Assembly (NCBI RefSeq): GCF_001700515.1 | Contig: NZ_MAUD01000124.1 | Coordinates: forward strand, 1 to 64,000 | Direction of reading: 5' to 3' | Origin: Streptomyces lushanensis | GTDB lineage: Bacteria; Actinomycetota; Actinomycetes; Streptomycetales; Streptomycetaceae | DNA length: 64,000 nt | Shown: one piece after another, positions 41,796 to 50,435 of the stretch | Layout: the number at the start of each line of letters is the position of its first letter | Numbering within the stretch: the stretch's first letter is position 1 | The notes under the pieces: model-generated | What the model saw: only the letters and a program-made list of their open reading frames with translations | Database searches by the model: none | Told to the model about the DNA's origin: nothing | Made by a program: the position numbers and the translations under genes

Positions 41796-42956
41796 ATGGC
41801 TACCGACACGTACGGAACCGCCGTCCCCGCGGAGGACGCGGTGCGCGCCGCGCTGGCGACGGTGAACGACCCCGAGATCCACCGGCCCATCACCGATCTG
41901 GGGATGGTCAAATCCGTGGAGATCGGCGCGGACGGCGTGGTGGCTGTCACGGTGTATCTCACGGTGTCCGGCTGCCCGATGCGCGACACGATCACCCGGA
42001 GCGTCACGGAGGCGGTCGCGCGGGTCGAGGGCGTCACCCGGGTCGCGGTCACGCTCGATGTGATGAGCGACGGGCAGCGGCGTGAGCTGGCGGCGTCGCT
42101 GCGCGGCGGCACCGCGGAGCGTGAGGTGCCGTTCGCCAAGCCCGGCTCGCTGACCAGGGTGTACGCGGTGGCATCGGGCAAGGGCGGCGTCGGCAAGTCC
42201 TCGGTGACGGTCAATCTGGCCGCGGCGATGGCGGCCGACGGACTGAAGGTCGGAGTGGTCGACGCGGACATCTACGGCCACAGCGTGCCGCGGATGCTGG
42301 GCACCGAGGGCCGGCCCACCCAGGTCGAGAACATGATCATGCCGCCGTCGGCGAACGGTGTGAAGGTGATCTCCATCGGTATGTTCACCCCTGGCAACTC
42401 GCCCGTGGTGTGGCGCGGACCGATGCTGCACCGCGCGCTCCAGCAGTTCCTCGCGGATGTGTACTGGGGCGATCTGGATGTGCTGCTGCTCGACCTGCCG
42501 CCGGGCACCGGCGACATCGCGATCTCGGTGGCGCAGTTGGTGCCGAACGCGGAGATCCTCGTGGTCACGACCCCGCAGCAGGCCGCGGCGGAGGTCGCGG
42601 AGCGGGCCGGCTCCATCGCCGTGCAGACCCATCAGAAGATCGTCGGCGTGGTCGAGAACATGTCGGGCCTGCCCTGTCCGCACTGCGACGAGATGATCGA
42701 CGTCTTCGGCACGGGCGGCGGCAGGATGGTCGCCGAGGGGCTGACGAGGACCACGGGCGCGACGGTGCCGGTGCTGGGCGCGATCCCCATCGACGTACGG
42801 CTGCGGGAGGGCGGCGACGAGGGCAAGCCGATCGTCCTGTCCGATCCCGACTCCCCGGCGGCGACGGCCCTGCGCGAGATCGCGGGCAAGCTGGGCGGCA
42901 GGCAGCGCGGTCTGGCGGGCATGTCGCTGGGCATCACCCCGCGCAACAAGTTCTGA
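41796..42956 (+). CDS. mrp: Mrp/NBP35-family iron-sulfur cluster carrier
   Basis: This is a 386-residue P-loop ATPase that carries and transfers Fe-S clusters. The N-terminal MIP18/DUF59 domain occupies residues 12-90. The deviant Walker A GKGGVGKSS starts at residue 128, with catalytic Lys134. The cluster-binding CxxC is Cys294-Pro-His-Cys297 in LPCPHCDE. The family is usually a homodimer bridging one [4Fe-4S] cluster. ATG 41796 is the first codon of the domain. A very strong terminator follows. From memory, the M. tuberculosis counterpart (Rv1229c) is also a short distance from MgtE-like and DUF1003-type genes. Confidence 0.93.
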   Translation: MATDTYGTAVPAEDAVRAALATVNDPEIHRPITDLGMVKSVEIGADGVVAVTVYLTVSGCPMRDTITRSVTEAVARVEGVTRVAVTLDVMSDGQRRELAASLRGGTAEREVPFAKPGSLTRVYAVASGKGGVGKSSVTVNLAAAMAADGLKVGVVDADIYGHSVPRMLGTEGRPTQVENMIMPPSANGVKVISIGMFTPGNSPVVWRGPMLHRALQQFLADVYWGDLDVLLLDLPPGTGDIAISVAQLVPNAEILVVTTPQQAAAEVAERAGSIAVQTHQKIVGVVENMSGLPCPHCDEMIDVFGTGGGRMVAEGLTRTTGATVPVLGAIPIDVRLREGGDEGKPIVLSDPDSPAATALREIAGKLGGRQRGLAGMSLGITPRNKF

Positions 42957-43020
42957 GGCCCGTACGGGCCGCCCGTACGCGCGCGTGCACCCCCCGCACG
43001 GGCGTGTGCCTGTGCGGGGA

Positions 43021-43060
43021 TGCGTAAGGGGCGACCGCCATTGCGGTCGCCCCTTACGCA
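43021..43060. terminator. 18-bp bidirectional terminator
   Basis: Perfect 18-bp arms (tgcgtaaggggcgaccgc at 43021-43038 and complement at 43043-43060) with the 4-nt loop catt lie between convergent mrp and the following gene. It has A/T-rich base pairs near its foot. Confidence 0.9.
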
Positions 43061-43099
43061 CTCTGCCCCGAGGCGGCTCCCCACGGGCCGTGCGGGGCC

Positions 43100-43765
43100 C
43101 TACGAGTCGTACGAGCGGATGTCCTCGATCACCGAGAAGCCGAGGCCGTACGCGCTCATCCCGCGGCCGTAGGCCCCGAGGTGCACATCGCCGCTCGTCG
43201 TCCCGGCCAGTACCCAGCCGAACTCGGACTCGCGGTAGTGGAAGGGCGTCGGCACGCCGTCGACCGGCAGTGAGAGCACCGACCAGGCGGGCCCTTCCAG
43301 ATCGTCCGCCAGCTCGAAGGCCGCTTCCGTCTGCTGGTTCAGCCAGTCGTCGCGCAGCGCGTGGTCGAGCTGCGGCGGCCAGGTCGCGGAGAGCAGGCCC
43401 GAGCCGGCCAGCCAGGCGGCCGAGGAGGCCGTGGTCGCGTCGAGATGGCCGCTGCCGTCACCGCTGCGCCGCTCGGGGCTGATGGCCACCGTGATCACCA
43501 CGGCGAAGCGCTCCTGGTCCACGGAGGCGGGATCCGGCCTTATCGACGGCTCCTCACCGTGGCCGGTCGAGCCGTGCCGTACGGTGCCGTCGGCCGTGGC
43601 TCCGACCTGCATCAGCCAGCGCGGCCCGGTGAACGCGTCGTCCAGTCCGTACCACGGGAACGGGGCGCGCAGATACTCCGCGACCGTACGGCGCGCGAGC
43701 ACCGGCGCTCCCCCGGCGGTGGGTGAACTGGCACTCCGCGCCTCTGTCCGGCTCGTCGTCTCCAT
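43100..43765 (-). CDS. hypothetical protein
   Basis: This is a 221-residue soluble protein, no signal peptide or transmembrane segment. Conserved-looking features are the head VAEYLRAPFPWYGLDDAF, ARRRSGDG-type loops, and the C-terminal segment SGDVHLGAYGRGMSAYGLG. Tryptophan content is high. I do not recognise the family. It lies between tatB and mrp on the minus strand with a 116-bp gap to tatB upstream, so it may be part of the same transcription direction but is not clearly in the operon. Confidence 0.7.
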   Translation of the reverse strand: METTSRTEARSASSPTAGGAPVLARRTVAEYLRAPFPWYGLDDAFTGPRWLMQVGATADGTVRHGSTGHGEEPSIRPDPASVDQERFAVVITVAISPERRSGDGSGHLDATTASSAAWLAGSGLLSATWPPQLDHALRDDWLNQQTEAAFELADDLEGPAWSVLSLPVDGVPTPFHYRESEFGWVLAGTTSGDVHLGAYGRGMSAYGLGFSVIEDIRSYDS

Positions 43766-43881
43766 CTGGCCGGCGCCTCCTCGATCTCTCGCGTCCGCAG
43801 CGGCCCGCCCCCGACGGGCGCCTCACTGCCGGACAGATGGAGGATAGCCACCCGGTCCCGGCTCGCCGGGATTGATGGGGC

Positions 43882-44343
43882 TCAGGTGGCGTCTGCGTCG
43901 AAGGGCGGGCGGTCGTCCCGAGCGGGCTTCTCGCGCTTCTTGAGCAGGTCGGGAGCGCCGGAGGAACCATTCGCCGCCGCGATCGGAGCCACCGGGGCGT
44001 CCGCCGCGGAGCCACTCTCATGGCCGTTCACCGCGTCGGCCACATCGGCCATCTCCTTGCGGAGGTCGAAGCTGCTGCGGATCTCCTTCAGGCCCAGATC
44101 GTCGTTGTCCATGAGCTGCTTGCGGACGAACGTCTTGGGGTTGAGGTCCTCGAAGTCGAAGTCCTTGAACTCCGGGCCCAGCTCGGAGCGGATGTCCTCC
44201 TTGGCGCTCTCGGAGAACTCGCGGACCTTGCGGATGAACCGCGAGGCGTCCTGGATGACCTTGGGCAGCTTCTCCGGGCCGAACACGAGCACCGCGAGGA
44301 CCACGATCGTGACCAGCTCAAGTGCGCCGATGTCATTGAACAC
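43882..44343 (-). CDS. tatB: Sec-independent translocase protein TatB
   Basis: This is a 153-residue component of the Tat system, which exports folded proteins with twin-arginine signals. MFNDIGALELVTIVVLAVLV is the TatB transmembrane helix with the conserved Glu and the GPEKLPK hinge, followed by an amphipathic helix (VIQDASRFIRKVREFSESAK) and a variable charged tail. GTG 44343 is chosen because aaggagcagcaag lies just upstream and the protein begins with the family MFxxIG motif; the frame extends to 44367. It lies downstream of htrA. From memory, tatB follows sigE-rseA-htrA in M. tuberculosis as well. Confidence 0.92.
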   Translation of the reverse strand: MFNDIGALELVTIVVLAVLVFGPEKLPKVIQDASRFIRKVREFSESAKEDIRSELGPEFKDFDFEDLNPKTFVRKQLMDNDDLGLKEIRSSFDLRKEMADVADAVNGHESGSAADAPVAPIAAANGSSGAPDLLKKREKPARDDRPPFDADAT

Positions 44344-44470
44344 CTTGCTGCTCCTTGTGTTCTCCATGTACGTGGACGGAGGTCAGAGCCGTCCTGGCCT
44401 GAAGTGGTCGAGGTCCGGGCCGCTCCACGGTACCTGGCGCACCTGTCCGGGCGGTACCTTCGGGTGGCCG

Positions 44471-46093
44471 TCAGGTGCCGTCCGCGGAGCCCAGGGCCAC
44501 GGTCAGGGTCCTTTCCCTGCCCCCGCGGAGCAGTGTCAGTTCCAGCCGGTCGCCCGGACGGTGGGCGCGGATCTTGACGATCAGCTCCTCGCCGCTGTGC
44601 ACACGCTGGCCGTCCACCTCGGTGATGACGTCTCCCGCCTCGATCCCGGCCTTGGCCCCGGGGCCGCCGGGGGTGACCGCGGGACCGCCGTCGGCGGCCT
44701 TCGTGCCGACCCGGGCGCCATCGCCGGTGTACTCCAGATCGAGGCTGACACCGATCACGGGATGGGTGGCCTTGCCGGTGTTGATCAGTTCCTCGGCGAC
44801 GCGCTTGCCCTGGTTGATGGGTATCGCGAAGCCCAGACCGATGGATCCCGACTGGCCGCCGTCGGGGCCGGCGCCGCTGTCCGCGGCGCGGATGGCGCTG
44901 TTGATGCCGATGACCCGGGCCCGGGTGTCCACCAGGGGACCGCCGGAGTTGCCGGGGTTGATGGGGGCGTCGGTCTGGAGGGCGTCGACATAGCTCACAT
45001 CGCTGCCGTCGCCGCTCTCGCCGCCCGCGGTGATCGGGCGCTCCTTGGCGCTGATGATCCCCGAGGTCACGGTGTTGGACAGGTCGAAGGGGGCGCCGAT
45101 GGCCACGACCGGATCGCCGACCCGGACATTGTCGGAGTTGCCCAGCGGCAGCGGCTTGAGCCCGGAGACCCCGGTGACCTTGACGACGGCGAGGTCGTAA
45201 CCGCTGTCCTTGCCGACCAGTTCGGCCCTGGCGGTCTGGCCGCCGCTGAACGTGACGGATATCTCGCCGGAGGATCCCGCGGGCTGGACGACATGGTTGT
45301 TCGTCAGGATGTGGCCCTGCCGGTCGAGGACGAAGCCCGTGCCGGTGCCCTGTTCGTCGCTGCCACTGACATGGAGGGTGACCACGCTGGGCAGGGCGCT
45401 GGCGGCGATGCCCGCGACGCTGTCGGGCGCCCGGCCGCCGGACTCCCGTTCCGCCTGCGGGAGTTCGACGCTGGTGAAGCCGCCGTTGCGCTCGATGTAC
45501 GCGCCGACGGCGCCGCCCAGCACACAGCCGGCGAAGGCGAGCAGGACCGCGCCCGCGACTCCGGCCCGGCGCCGGGTGGTGCGCCGGGGCTCGCCGTGGT
45601 GGGTCAGGGGCTGCTGTCCGGGCGGGGGCGCGGCGGTGTTCCACGGGTCGTACTGGACCCATTGCGGCGGCTGCTGATGCCGCTGCGTCGGATGCGGCTG
45701 CGGCGGCGGGTAGCTCTGCGGGCCCTGCTGAGCACCCTGTTGACCCGCGTACGGCGGCGGCAGCGGCGTGCCGTGCGCCGGCGTCGGGAGCTGTACGGGC
45801 GGCGCGGGCGCCCAGGGCCCCGGTCCGCCGTAGGGCGGTGTGCTGTACTCGTCGGGCTCGTGCAGCGGCTGCGGTCGCTCCTGCCGCACGGAAGCCTGAC
45901 CGGCGGGCGGCGCGGGCGGGGCTCCGGGAACGTGCTCGCCGGACCCCGGCACCTCGTCGGCGAGGGGAGGCAACTGCGCCGTCACCTCCCCGCTGTGCGC
46001 CGGCGGCACCTCCGGCTCCGGCGGTACCGCACGTCCCGCTGGGGGACGGCTCCACCACGTCGCCTTGGGTCCGGTGGGATTCCCGTCGTCCAT
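44471..46093 (-). CDS. htrA: HtrA-like S1C serine protease with PDZ domain
   Basis: This is a 540-residue membrane-anchored protease that handles misfolded envelope proteins. The N-terminal 175 residues are proline- and glutamine-rich and cytoplasmic. One transmembrane segment (AGAVLLAFAGCVLGGAVG) follows. The trypsin-like domain has a full triad: His267 in NNHVV, Asp300 in GYDLAVVK and Ser383 in PGNSGGPL. A PDZ domain occupies the last 100 residues. ATG 46093 has ggggagagc upstream; the longer frame to 46150 is not needed. It lies 88 bp after rseA, in line with envelope-stress control by the upstream sigma factor. Confidence 0.93.
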   Translation of the reverse strand: MDDGNPTGPKATWWSRPPAGRAVPPEPEVPPAHSGEVTAQLPPLADEVPGSGEHVPGAPPAPPAGQASVRQERPQPLHEPDEYSTPPYGGPGPWAPAPPVQLPTPAHGTPLPPPYAGQQGAQQGPQSYPPPQPHPTQRHQQPPQWVQYDPWNTAAPPPGQQPLTHHGEPRRTTRRRAGVAGAVLLAFAGCVLGGAVGAYIERNGGFTSVELPQAERESGGRAPDSVAGIAASALPSVVTLHVSGSDEQGTGTGFVLDRQGHILTNNHVVQPAGSSGEISVTFSGGQTARAELVGKDSGYDLAVVKVTGVSGLKPLPLGNSDNVRVGDPVVAIGAPFDLSNTVTSGIISAKERPITAGGESGDGSDVSYVDALQTDAPINPGNSGGPLVDTRARVIGINSAIRAADSGAGPDGGQSGSIGLGFAIPINQGKRVAEELINTGKATHPVIGVSLDLEYTGDGARVGTKAADGGPAVTPGGPGAKAGIEAGDVITEVDGQRVHSGEELIVKIRAHRPGDRLELTLLRGGRERTLTVALGSADGT

Positions 46094-46181
46094 GCTCTCC
46101 CCGCAACTGCCGCTCCGCGCCCCGACAGAGGCACCCCTGCAAGGATTCAACCAGGTTTACGCACGTCCGCGCAGGGCCCGC

Positions 46182-47108
46182 TCAGCGCCGGGCCGAGAAC
46201 GTGGTGCCGGGCAGCGTCGGGGCCGCGAGCTGGGTGGGGCTGGGTGTGGCGGTGTAACCGGCCCCGGAGACCGCGTCGATCTGGACGGCCGGGTCCGCGG
46301 GCCGTATCAACGGAGACTGCACGGCGCCCATCAGAATGCCCGGTGCGAACGGGTGCTCGGAGAGCGTCTGGGTCTGGAACACGCCGAGCGGCGCGTCGGC
46401 GGCCGTACGGTCCACGGAGTGCGGCAGCAGTCCACCGCCTCCGCCCTGGCGCCGGCCGGACTCACCGCCCACCGGGGTGATCGTGCCGGGGGCCCGCATC
46501 GGCGTCACATTGTTGCCCGAGCCCCTGGGCAGGGCGTCGGCGGCCGTGCCGAGCGGCATCGTGCCACCGAGGGCCATCGCGGCGAACGACACCGCGCTGG
46601 CGGCGGCGAAGGCGAAGCGCCGTCCGCGCCACGGCGAACGCTCGGCCTCCTGGCGGGCGACCTCGTGGATACGGAAGCCGGAGCCGCTGGGCAGCCCGCC
46701 CGCGTGGGCACCGGACAGCCCGCGCGCGTGCGCACCGGCCGGAACATAGCCGAACCCGTCGGCGATGCCGTCCGAGCGCACACCGAAGCCGTCCGTGCGC
46801 ACACCGAAGACGCCCTCACCAAAGCGCCCCCCGTCGAACAGCCCCTTTGTGTTGTCGTCATCTCCCGGAGATCCGCCGGGCAGTCCCTGGAGCCGTGCGA
46901 GCAGCCCCGCGGAGGGCGCCGGCGGGGCCGTCTCGGCGAAGACGCTCTTGAGCCGCCGCTGGGCGTCGGCCTCCGCCTTGCACTTGGCGCACGTCGCGAG
47001 ATGGGCCAGCACACGCTCACGCGCGTCATGGTCCAGCTCTCCGTCCACCAGGGCGGCGAGCCGGTCGCCCAGATGCTGCTCGGCGGGGGTCGGGCTTGTG
47101 CCACTCAC
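46182..47108 (-). CDS. rseA: anti-sigma factor RseA (zinc-finger)
   Basis: This is a 308-residue anti-sigma factor for the adjacent ECF sigma. The N-terminal ZAS domain has the motif Hx3CxxC (HLATCAKC) near residues 36-43, which binds zinc and clamps the sigma factor. A single hydrophobic stretch ([19 protein letters not shown]) near residues 168-187 may be a membrane segment. The C-terminal part is low-complexity. ATG 47108 overlaps the sigE stop (ATGA), which ensures coupled synthesis with its target. The function is established for the M. tuberculosis counterpart; regulation by phosphorylation or proteolysis there is not visible in this sequence. Confidence 0.88.
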   Translation of the reverse strand: MSGTSPTPAEQHLGDRLAALVDGELDHDARERVLAHLATCAKCKAEADAQRRLKSVFAETAPPAPSAGLLARLQGLPGGSPGDDDNTKGLFDGGRFGEGVFGVRTDGFGVRSDGIADGFGYVPAGAHARGLSGAHAGGLPSGSGFRIHEVARQEAERSPWRGRRFAFAAASAVSFAAMALGGTMPLGTAADALPRGSGNNVTPMRAPGTITPVGGESGRRQGGGGGLLPHSVDRTAADAPLGVFQTQTLSEHPFAPGILMGAVQSPLIRPADPAVQIDAVSGAGYTATPSPTQLAAPTLPGTTFSARR

Positions 47109-47863
47109 GCCGCTCCGCCCTCCCCGGCCACGCTCACGAAGGCGCGCTGCTCGGCTCGGGCCTCGGGCGAACGGTGCTGAAGGGCCTTGCGCAGATGGGA
47201 GCGCCCGCGATGGATCCGGCTCCGGACGGTGCCGAGCTTCACACCGAGCGTGGCCGCGATCTCCTCGTACGACAGCCCCTCGATGTCACAGAGCACCACG
47301 GCGGCGCGGAACTCGGGCGCGAGGGTGTCCAGCGCCTGCTGGACGTCCGCGTCGAAGTGGGTGTCGTGGAAGGCCTGCTGGGGCGAGGGCTCACGGCTGG
47401 GCAGCCGCTCCGCGGCGTCGTCACCGAGCGCGTCGAACCGGATCCGCTGCTTGCGGCGGACCATGTCCAGGAAGAGATTGGTGGTGATCCGGTGCAGCCA
47501 GCCCTCGAAGGTGCCGGGGGTGTACGTCGACAGCGAGCGGAAGACCCGGACGAAGACCTCCTGGGTCAGGTCCTCGGCATCGTGCTGATTGCCCGTGAGG
47601 CGGTAGGCGAGGCGGTAGACACGTCCGCTGTGCGTGCTGACGATCTCCTCCCAGCTGGGAGGCGTCCACGCCTGCGATTCCGCATCCGGTGCGAAGGTCG
47701 CGGTAACCGCGGAGTCGGTGGAGCGGGAACGGTCAGCGAAGTTGGTCACGGATCTCGGCTTGCCGGCCGACCTGAGATAGCGCGTCAGCGCTCCTCCCCG
47801 ATCCACAGGCGCAGCCGCACCTCCCCTGTCGGCTCTGGTGGTGTCCAGTGGAGCCCCTACCAT
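47105..47863 (-). CDS. sigE: ECF sigma factor SigE (envelope stress)
   Basis: This is a 252-residue ECF-family sigma factor. Region 2 ([20 protein letters not shown] and [20 protein letters not shown]) and region 4 ([20 protein letters not shown] and [18 protein letters not shown]) are complete. The N-terminal extension of about 70 residues is common in the mycobacterial SigE group. ATG 47863 has a ggag seven nucleotides upstream; a GTG downstream (about residue 38) could give a shorter form. It is followed by rseA (4-bp overlap), htrA and tatB, the same order as M. tuberculosis sigE. By family it controls genes for envelope stress and misfolded proteins. This is not the S. coelicolor cell-wall SigE of the cseABC system. 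Confidence 0.9.
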   Translation of the reverse strand: MVGAPLDTTRADRGGAAAPVDRGGALTRYLRSAGKPRSVTNFADRSRSTDSAVTATFAPDAESQAWTPPSWEEIVSTHSGRVYRLAYRLTGNQHDAEDLTQEVFVRVFRSLSTYTPGTFEGWLHRITTNLFLDMVRRKQRIRFDALGDDAAERLPSREPSPQQAFHDTHFDADVQQALDTLAPEFRAAVVLCDIEGLSYEEIAATLGVKLGTVRSRIHRGRSHLRKALQHRSPEARAEQRAFVSVAGEGGAA

Positions 47864-47922
47864 AGCCACTCCGCCCGTTAGCTCCGGATAAGAATCTTTA
47901 CGCGAATTTCCGACCGGCCCCC

Positions 47923-48681
47923 GTGCCGACCGAGCTGCATCACGAGGGAGCCACACCCCTGCATAACGCCCGGTCCCATCTGCGGGTTCCCAGGCGCAGC
48001 GGATACAGTCACCGTTGCGCCGCCAACGGGGACAAGGAGAGGGTCATTACCGCCAACCGGCAGACGAGCTGGGCGTTCGCCGACGCCTTTGTCGCCGAGG
48101 ACGAAGCACTGCGCTGGGCCCGGGACCGGGCCCGTGAGACAGGGCTTCGCTCGGTGTCACCAGGCACCGGAGCCGCGCTGCGTCTGCTCGCCGCCACGCT
48201 GGACGCGAAGGCGGTGGCCGAGATCGGCACCGGCACCGGTGTCTCCGGGACGTATCTGCTCCTGGGCATGCGGCCGGACGGCGTCCTGACCACGGTCGAC
48301 ACGGAGCCCGAGCGCCAGCAGTTCGCGCGGCAGACCTTCCGGGCGGCGGGATTCGCGGGCAACCGCGCGCGGTTCATCCCCGGCCGGGCCCTGGACGTCC
48401 TGCCCAGGCTCGCCGACGGCGGATACGACCTGGTGTTCTGCGACGGGGACCGCCTGGAGTGCATGGACTATCTCGCTGAATCGTTGCGGCTGCTGCGGCC
48501 CGGCGGACTCGTCTGTTTCGAGGGGGTCTTCGCGGACGGCAGGACGGTCGACTCGGCGGCCCAGCCCGCGGAGGTGCTGCGGCTGCGGGAGCTGCTGCGG
48601 ACCGTACGGGAGAGCCCGGAGCTGCTGCCCACGCTGCTGCCGGTGGGCGACGGGCTGCTGTGCGCGGTGCGGCGCGGCTGA
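47923..48681 (+). CDS. class I SAM O-methyltransferase
   Basis: This is an O-methyltransferase domain protein of up to 252 residues. The SAM-binding motif [16 protein letters not shown] and the later [17 protein letters not shown] and [11 protein letters not shown] are characteristic of the catechol-O-methyltransferase-like family. The GTG at 47923 begins a frame whose first 40 residues are basic and non-conserved. Recognisable similarity starts at [15 protein letters not shown], whose first codon at 48046 is ATT and lies just after ggacaaggagaggg, so a non-canonical ATT start is possible. It is divergent from sigE, and from memory Rv1220c has the same placement. The methyl acceptor is unknown. 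Confidence 0.8.
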   Translation: MPTELHHEGATPLHNARSHLRVPRRSGYSHRCAANGDKERVITANRQTSWAFADAFVAEDEALRWARDRARETGLRSVSPGTGAALRLLAATLDAKAVAEIGTGTGVSGTYLLLGMRPDGVLTTVDTEPERQQFARQTFRAAGFAGNRARFIPGRALDVLPRLADGGYDLVFCDGDRLECMDYLAESLRLLRPGGLVCFEGVFADGRTVDSAAQPAEVLRLRELLRTVRESPELLPTLLPVGDGLLCAVRRG

Positions 48682-48770
48682 GGCCGAGGGTCCGGACCAC
48701 GCGGGACGGGATCGTACGCGGGGCGCGGGGGCCGTACGCGGCGCGGGGCCGTACCACCGCGGAACAGCAC

Positions 48771-48808
48771 ACCGCCCCGGTACGGAGTCTCGTCCGTGCC
48801 GGGGCGGT
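48771..48808 (+). terminator. terminator after the O-methyltransferase
   Basis: A 15-bp stem (accgccccggtacgg at 48771-48785, with one G-U pair) and an 8-nt loop, ending 127 bp after the stop codon. Confidence 0.75.
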
Positions 48809-49027
48809 GTCGGTGCGGGTCCACTCGGGCGACCGCGCACCCCGAAGACTGTGAGCCTTTCCGCTCGGGCCCTTCCGGTCGGACCCCCTGGGCCCGGAAC
48901 ACCCGGCACGGCTCCTCGCCATGGTGCCGGGGCCGGCCGAGCACGTCCCGTACGAGACCGGTCCTCCGCCGTCCCCCACCACCGGACGCCCCGGCCTGAT
49001 CCACGGGGATCGGCCGGACAGGACCTG

Positions 49028-49100
49028 GGGTCTTTCGTTTGGATCAGGCTGGATCCGGGAGCCGGGCTCGCGAGCCCAGCAAGATCCAAACGAGAGGCCC
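49028..49100. repeat. long inverted repeat / terminator beside DUF3117
   Basis: The 18-bp arms 49028-49045 and 49083-49100, with two G-U pairs, enclose 37 nt that hold a second palindrome (gggctcgcgagccc at about 49064-49077). The outer arms have the core cgtttggatc/gatccaaacg. The structure ends exactly at the DUF3117 stop codon and would terminate that transcript. It forms most of what is present in the 418-bp region 48682-49099. Confidence 0.8.
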
Positions 49101-49267
49101 TAGCCGACGACCTTCTTCAGCGCGTCGCCCAGCGCATCCGCCTCGTCCGGAGTCAGCTCGACGACAAGCCGACCGCCGCCTTCGAGCGGAACGCGCATGA
49201 CGATGCCCCGCCCCTCCTTGGTCACCTCGAGCGGGCCGTCGCCCGTTCGCGGCTTCATGGCCGCCAT
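49100..49267 (-). CDS. DUF3117 small conserved protein
   Basis: This is a 55-residue protein starting MAAMKPRTGDGPLEVTKEG and ending ALKKVVG, a full match to the actinobacterial DUF3117 pattern. ATG 49267 is preceded by ggaaggggaacgagc, a strong ribosome-binding site. It is basic at the N-terminus and beta-rich. A likely -10 element (GATAAT on the minus strand) lies 92 bp upstream. Function is unknown, but the family is nearly universal in actinobacteria. From memory, Rv1211 is the M. tuberculosis counterpart and neighbours tag. Confidence 0.88.
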   Translation of the reverse strand: MAAMKPRTGDGPLEVTKEGRGIVMRVPLEGGGRLVVELTPDEADALGDALKKVVG

Positions 49268-49578
49268 GCTCGTTCCCCTTCCTGAAACCAGCTCATCGCA
49301 GCCGGCGGCCCCATCACAGGCGCTGTGTCACCGGCATCGAACACATTGCTTCCAGCCCATTATCCCGCATGGCGGGACCCGATGACCAACATCGGGCGGC
49401 ATCGCTTGTGCAACGCGCTCCCGCAAAACCACTCAATTCGGCGATCCGCCTGCGATACTTCGCCGCCGCGCCCGCCCCGGCGGCCCGGCATTCCTGGACG
49501 CAGGTCACATGCCGTCACCGATGATCTCCGCCATGCTGGGGCCGGACAGTACTGCCCGAGCCGCGAAGGGACCCGATC
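49268..49578. promoter_or_regulatory. divergent promoter region, DUF3117 / enoyl-CoA hydratase
   Basis: This 311-bp region is less GC-rich than its surroundings. On the minus strand, GATAAT (49359-49364) is a good -10 candidate for DUF3117, although a -35 at the right distance is only approximate (TTGGTC, about 19 bp upstream). On the plus strand, gcgatact near 49451-49458 may be a -10 for the hydratase gene. No RNA gene was found. Confidence 0.4.
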
Positions 49579-50382
49579 ATGGCCGACACCGTGCTCTACG
49601 ACGTGACTGACGGACTCGCAACGATCACGATCAACCGGCCCGAGGCCATGAACGCGTTGAACGTCGAGGCCAAGGTCGCCCTGCGGGACGTGCTGCGGGC
49701 CGCCGCCGACGACAGCGGTGTACGGGCCGTGCTGCTGACCGCCTCGGGCGACCGCGCGTTCTCGGTGGGGCAGGACCTCAAGGAGCACACGGCGCTGCTC
49801 GAAGCGGACCGCGAGAGCGGCTCCGGGGACACCATGCGCACCGTACGGGAGCACTACAACCCGATCCTGCGGGCGATCACCGGGATGCCCAAGCCGGTGG
49901 TGGCGGGCATCAACGGGGTCGCGGCGGGCGCGGGCCTCGGCTTCGCGCTGGCGGCGGACCACCGGCTCGCGGCGGACACGGCCACGTTCAACACGGCGTT
50001 CGCGGGCGTCGCGCTGACCGCGGACTCCGGTGTCTCCTGGACCCTGCCCCGGCTGATCGGCCTCGGCAGGGCCACGGATCTGCTGCTGTTCCCGCGCTCG
50101 GTCAAGGCGCCGGAGGCGTACGGGCTGGGCATGGTCGACAGGCTCGTACCCGCGGCCGATCTCCCGGCCGAGGTCGCCGCGACGGCCCGCGCGCTCGCCT
50201 CGGGTCCGACGCTCGCGTACGCGGCGCTGAAGGAGTCGCTGGCCTACGGCGCGGCACACCCGCTGGCGCCGACGCTGGAGAAGGAGAACGAGCTCCAGTC
50301 GAGGGCGGGCGCCTCCGAGGACCACGCGATCGCGCTGCGGGCGTTCCTGGCGAAGGAGAAGCCGAGGTACACGGGCCGCTGA
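49579..50382 (+). CDS. enoyl-CoA hydratase/isomerase family protein
   Basis: This is a 267-residue crotonase-fold protein, probably hydrating or isomerising an acyl-CoA double bond. The oxyanion-hole motifs are clear: SVGQDLKEH near residue 58 and GINGVAAGAGLGFALAADHR near residue 115. The usual catalytic Glu pair is not obvious by eye; GVSWTLPRLIG follows the expected position, with Ser instead of the first Glu, so isomerase-type or PaaG-like chemistry is possible. ATG 49579 has gaaggg upstream. It is the only fatty-acid or phenylacetate-type gene in the window, so its pathway is unclear. Confidence 0.85.
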   Translation: MADTVLYDVTDGLATITINRPEAMNALNVEAKVALRDVLRAAADDSGVRAVLLTASGDRAFSVGQDLKEHTALLEADRESGSGDTMRTVREHYNPILRAITGMPKPVVAGINGVAAGAGLGFALAADHRLAADTATFNTAFAGVALTADSGVSWTLPRLIGLGRATDLLLFPRSVKAPEAYGLGMVDRLVPAADLPAEVAATARALASGPTLAYAALKESLAYGAAHPLAPTLEKENELQSRAGASEDHAIALRAFLAKEKPRYTGR

Positions 50383-50435
50383 CGGCGGCGGGACGCCGGA
50401 GCCGGCGCGGGGCCCGGGGCCCGCGCCGGGATCCG

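Noticed and set aside
48682-49027. Possible small RNA upstream of the DUF3117 palindrome
   Set aside because: Apart from the methyltransferase terminator no promoter or structured RNA pattern could be recognised.
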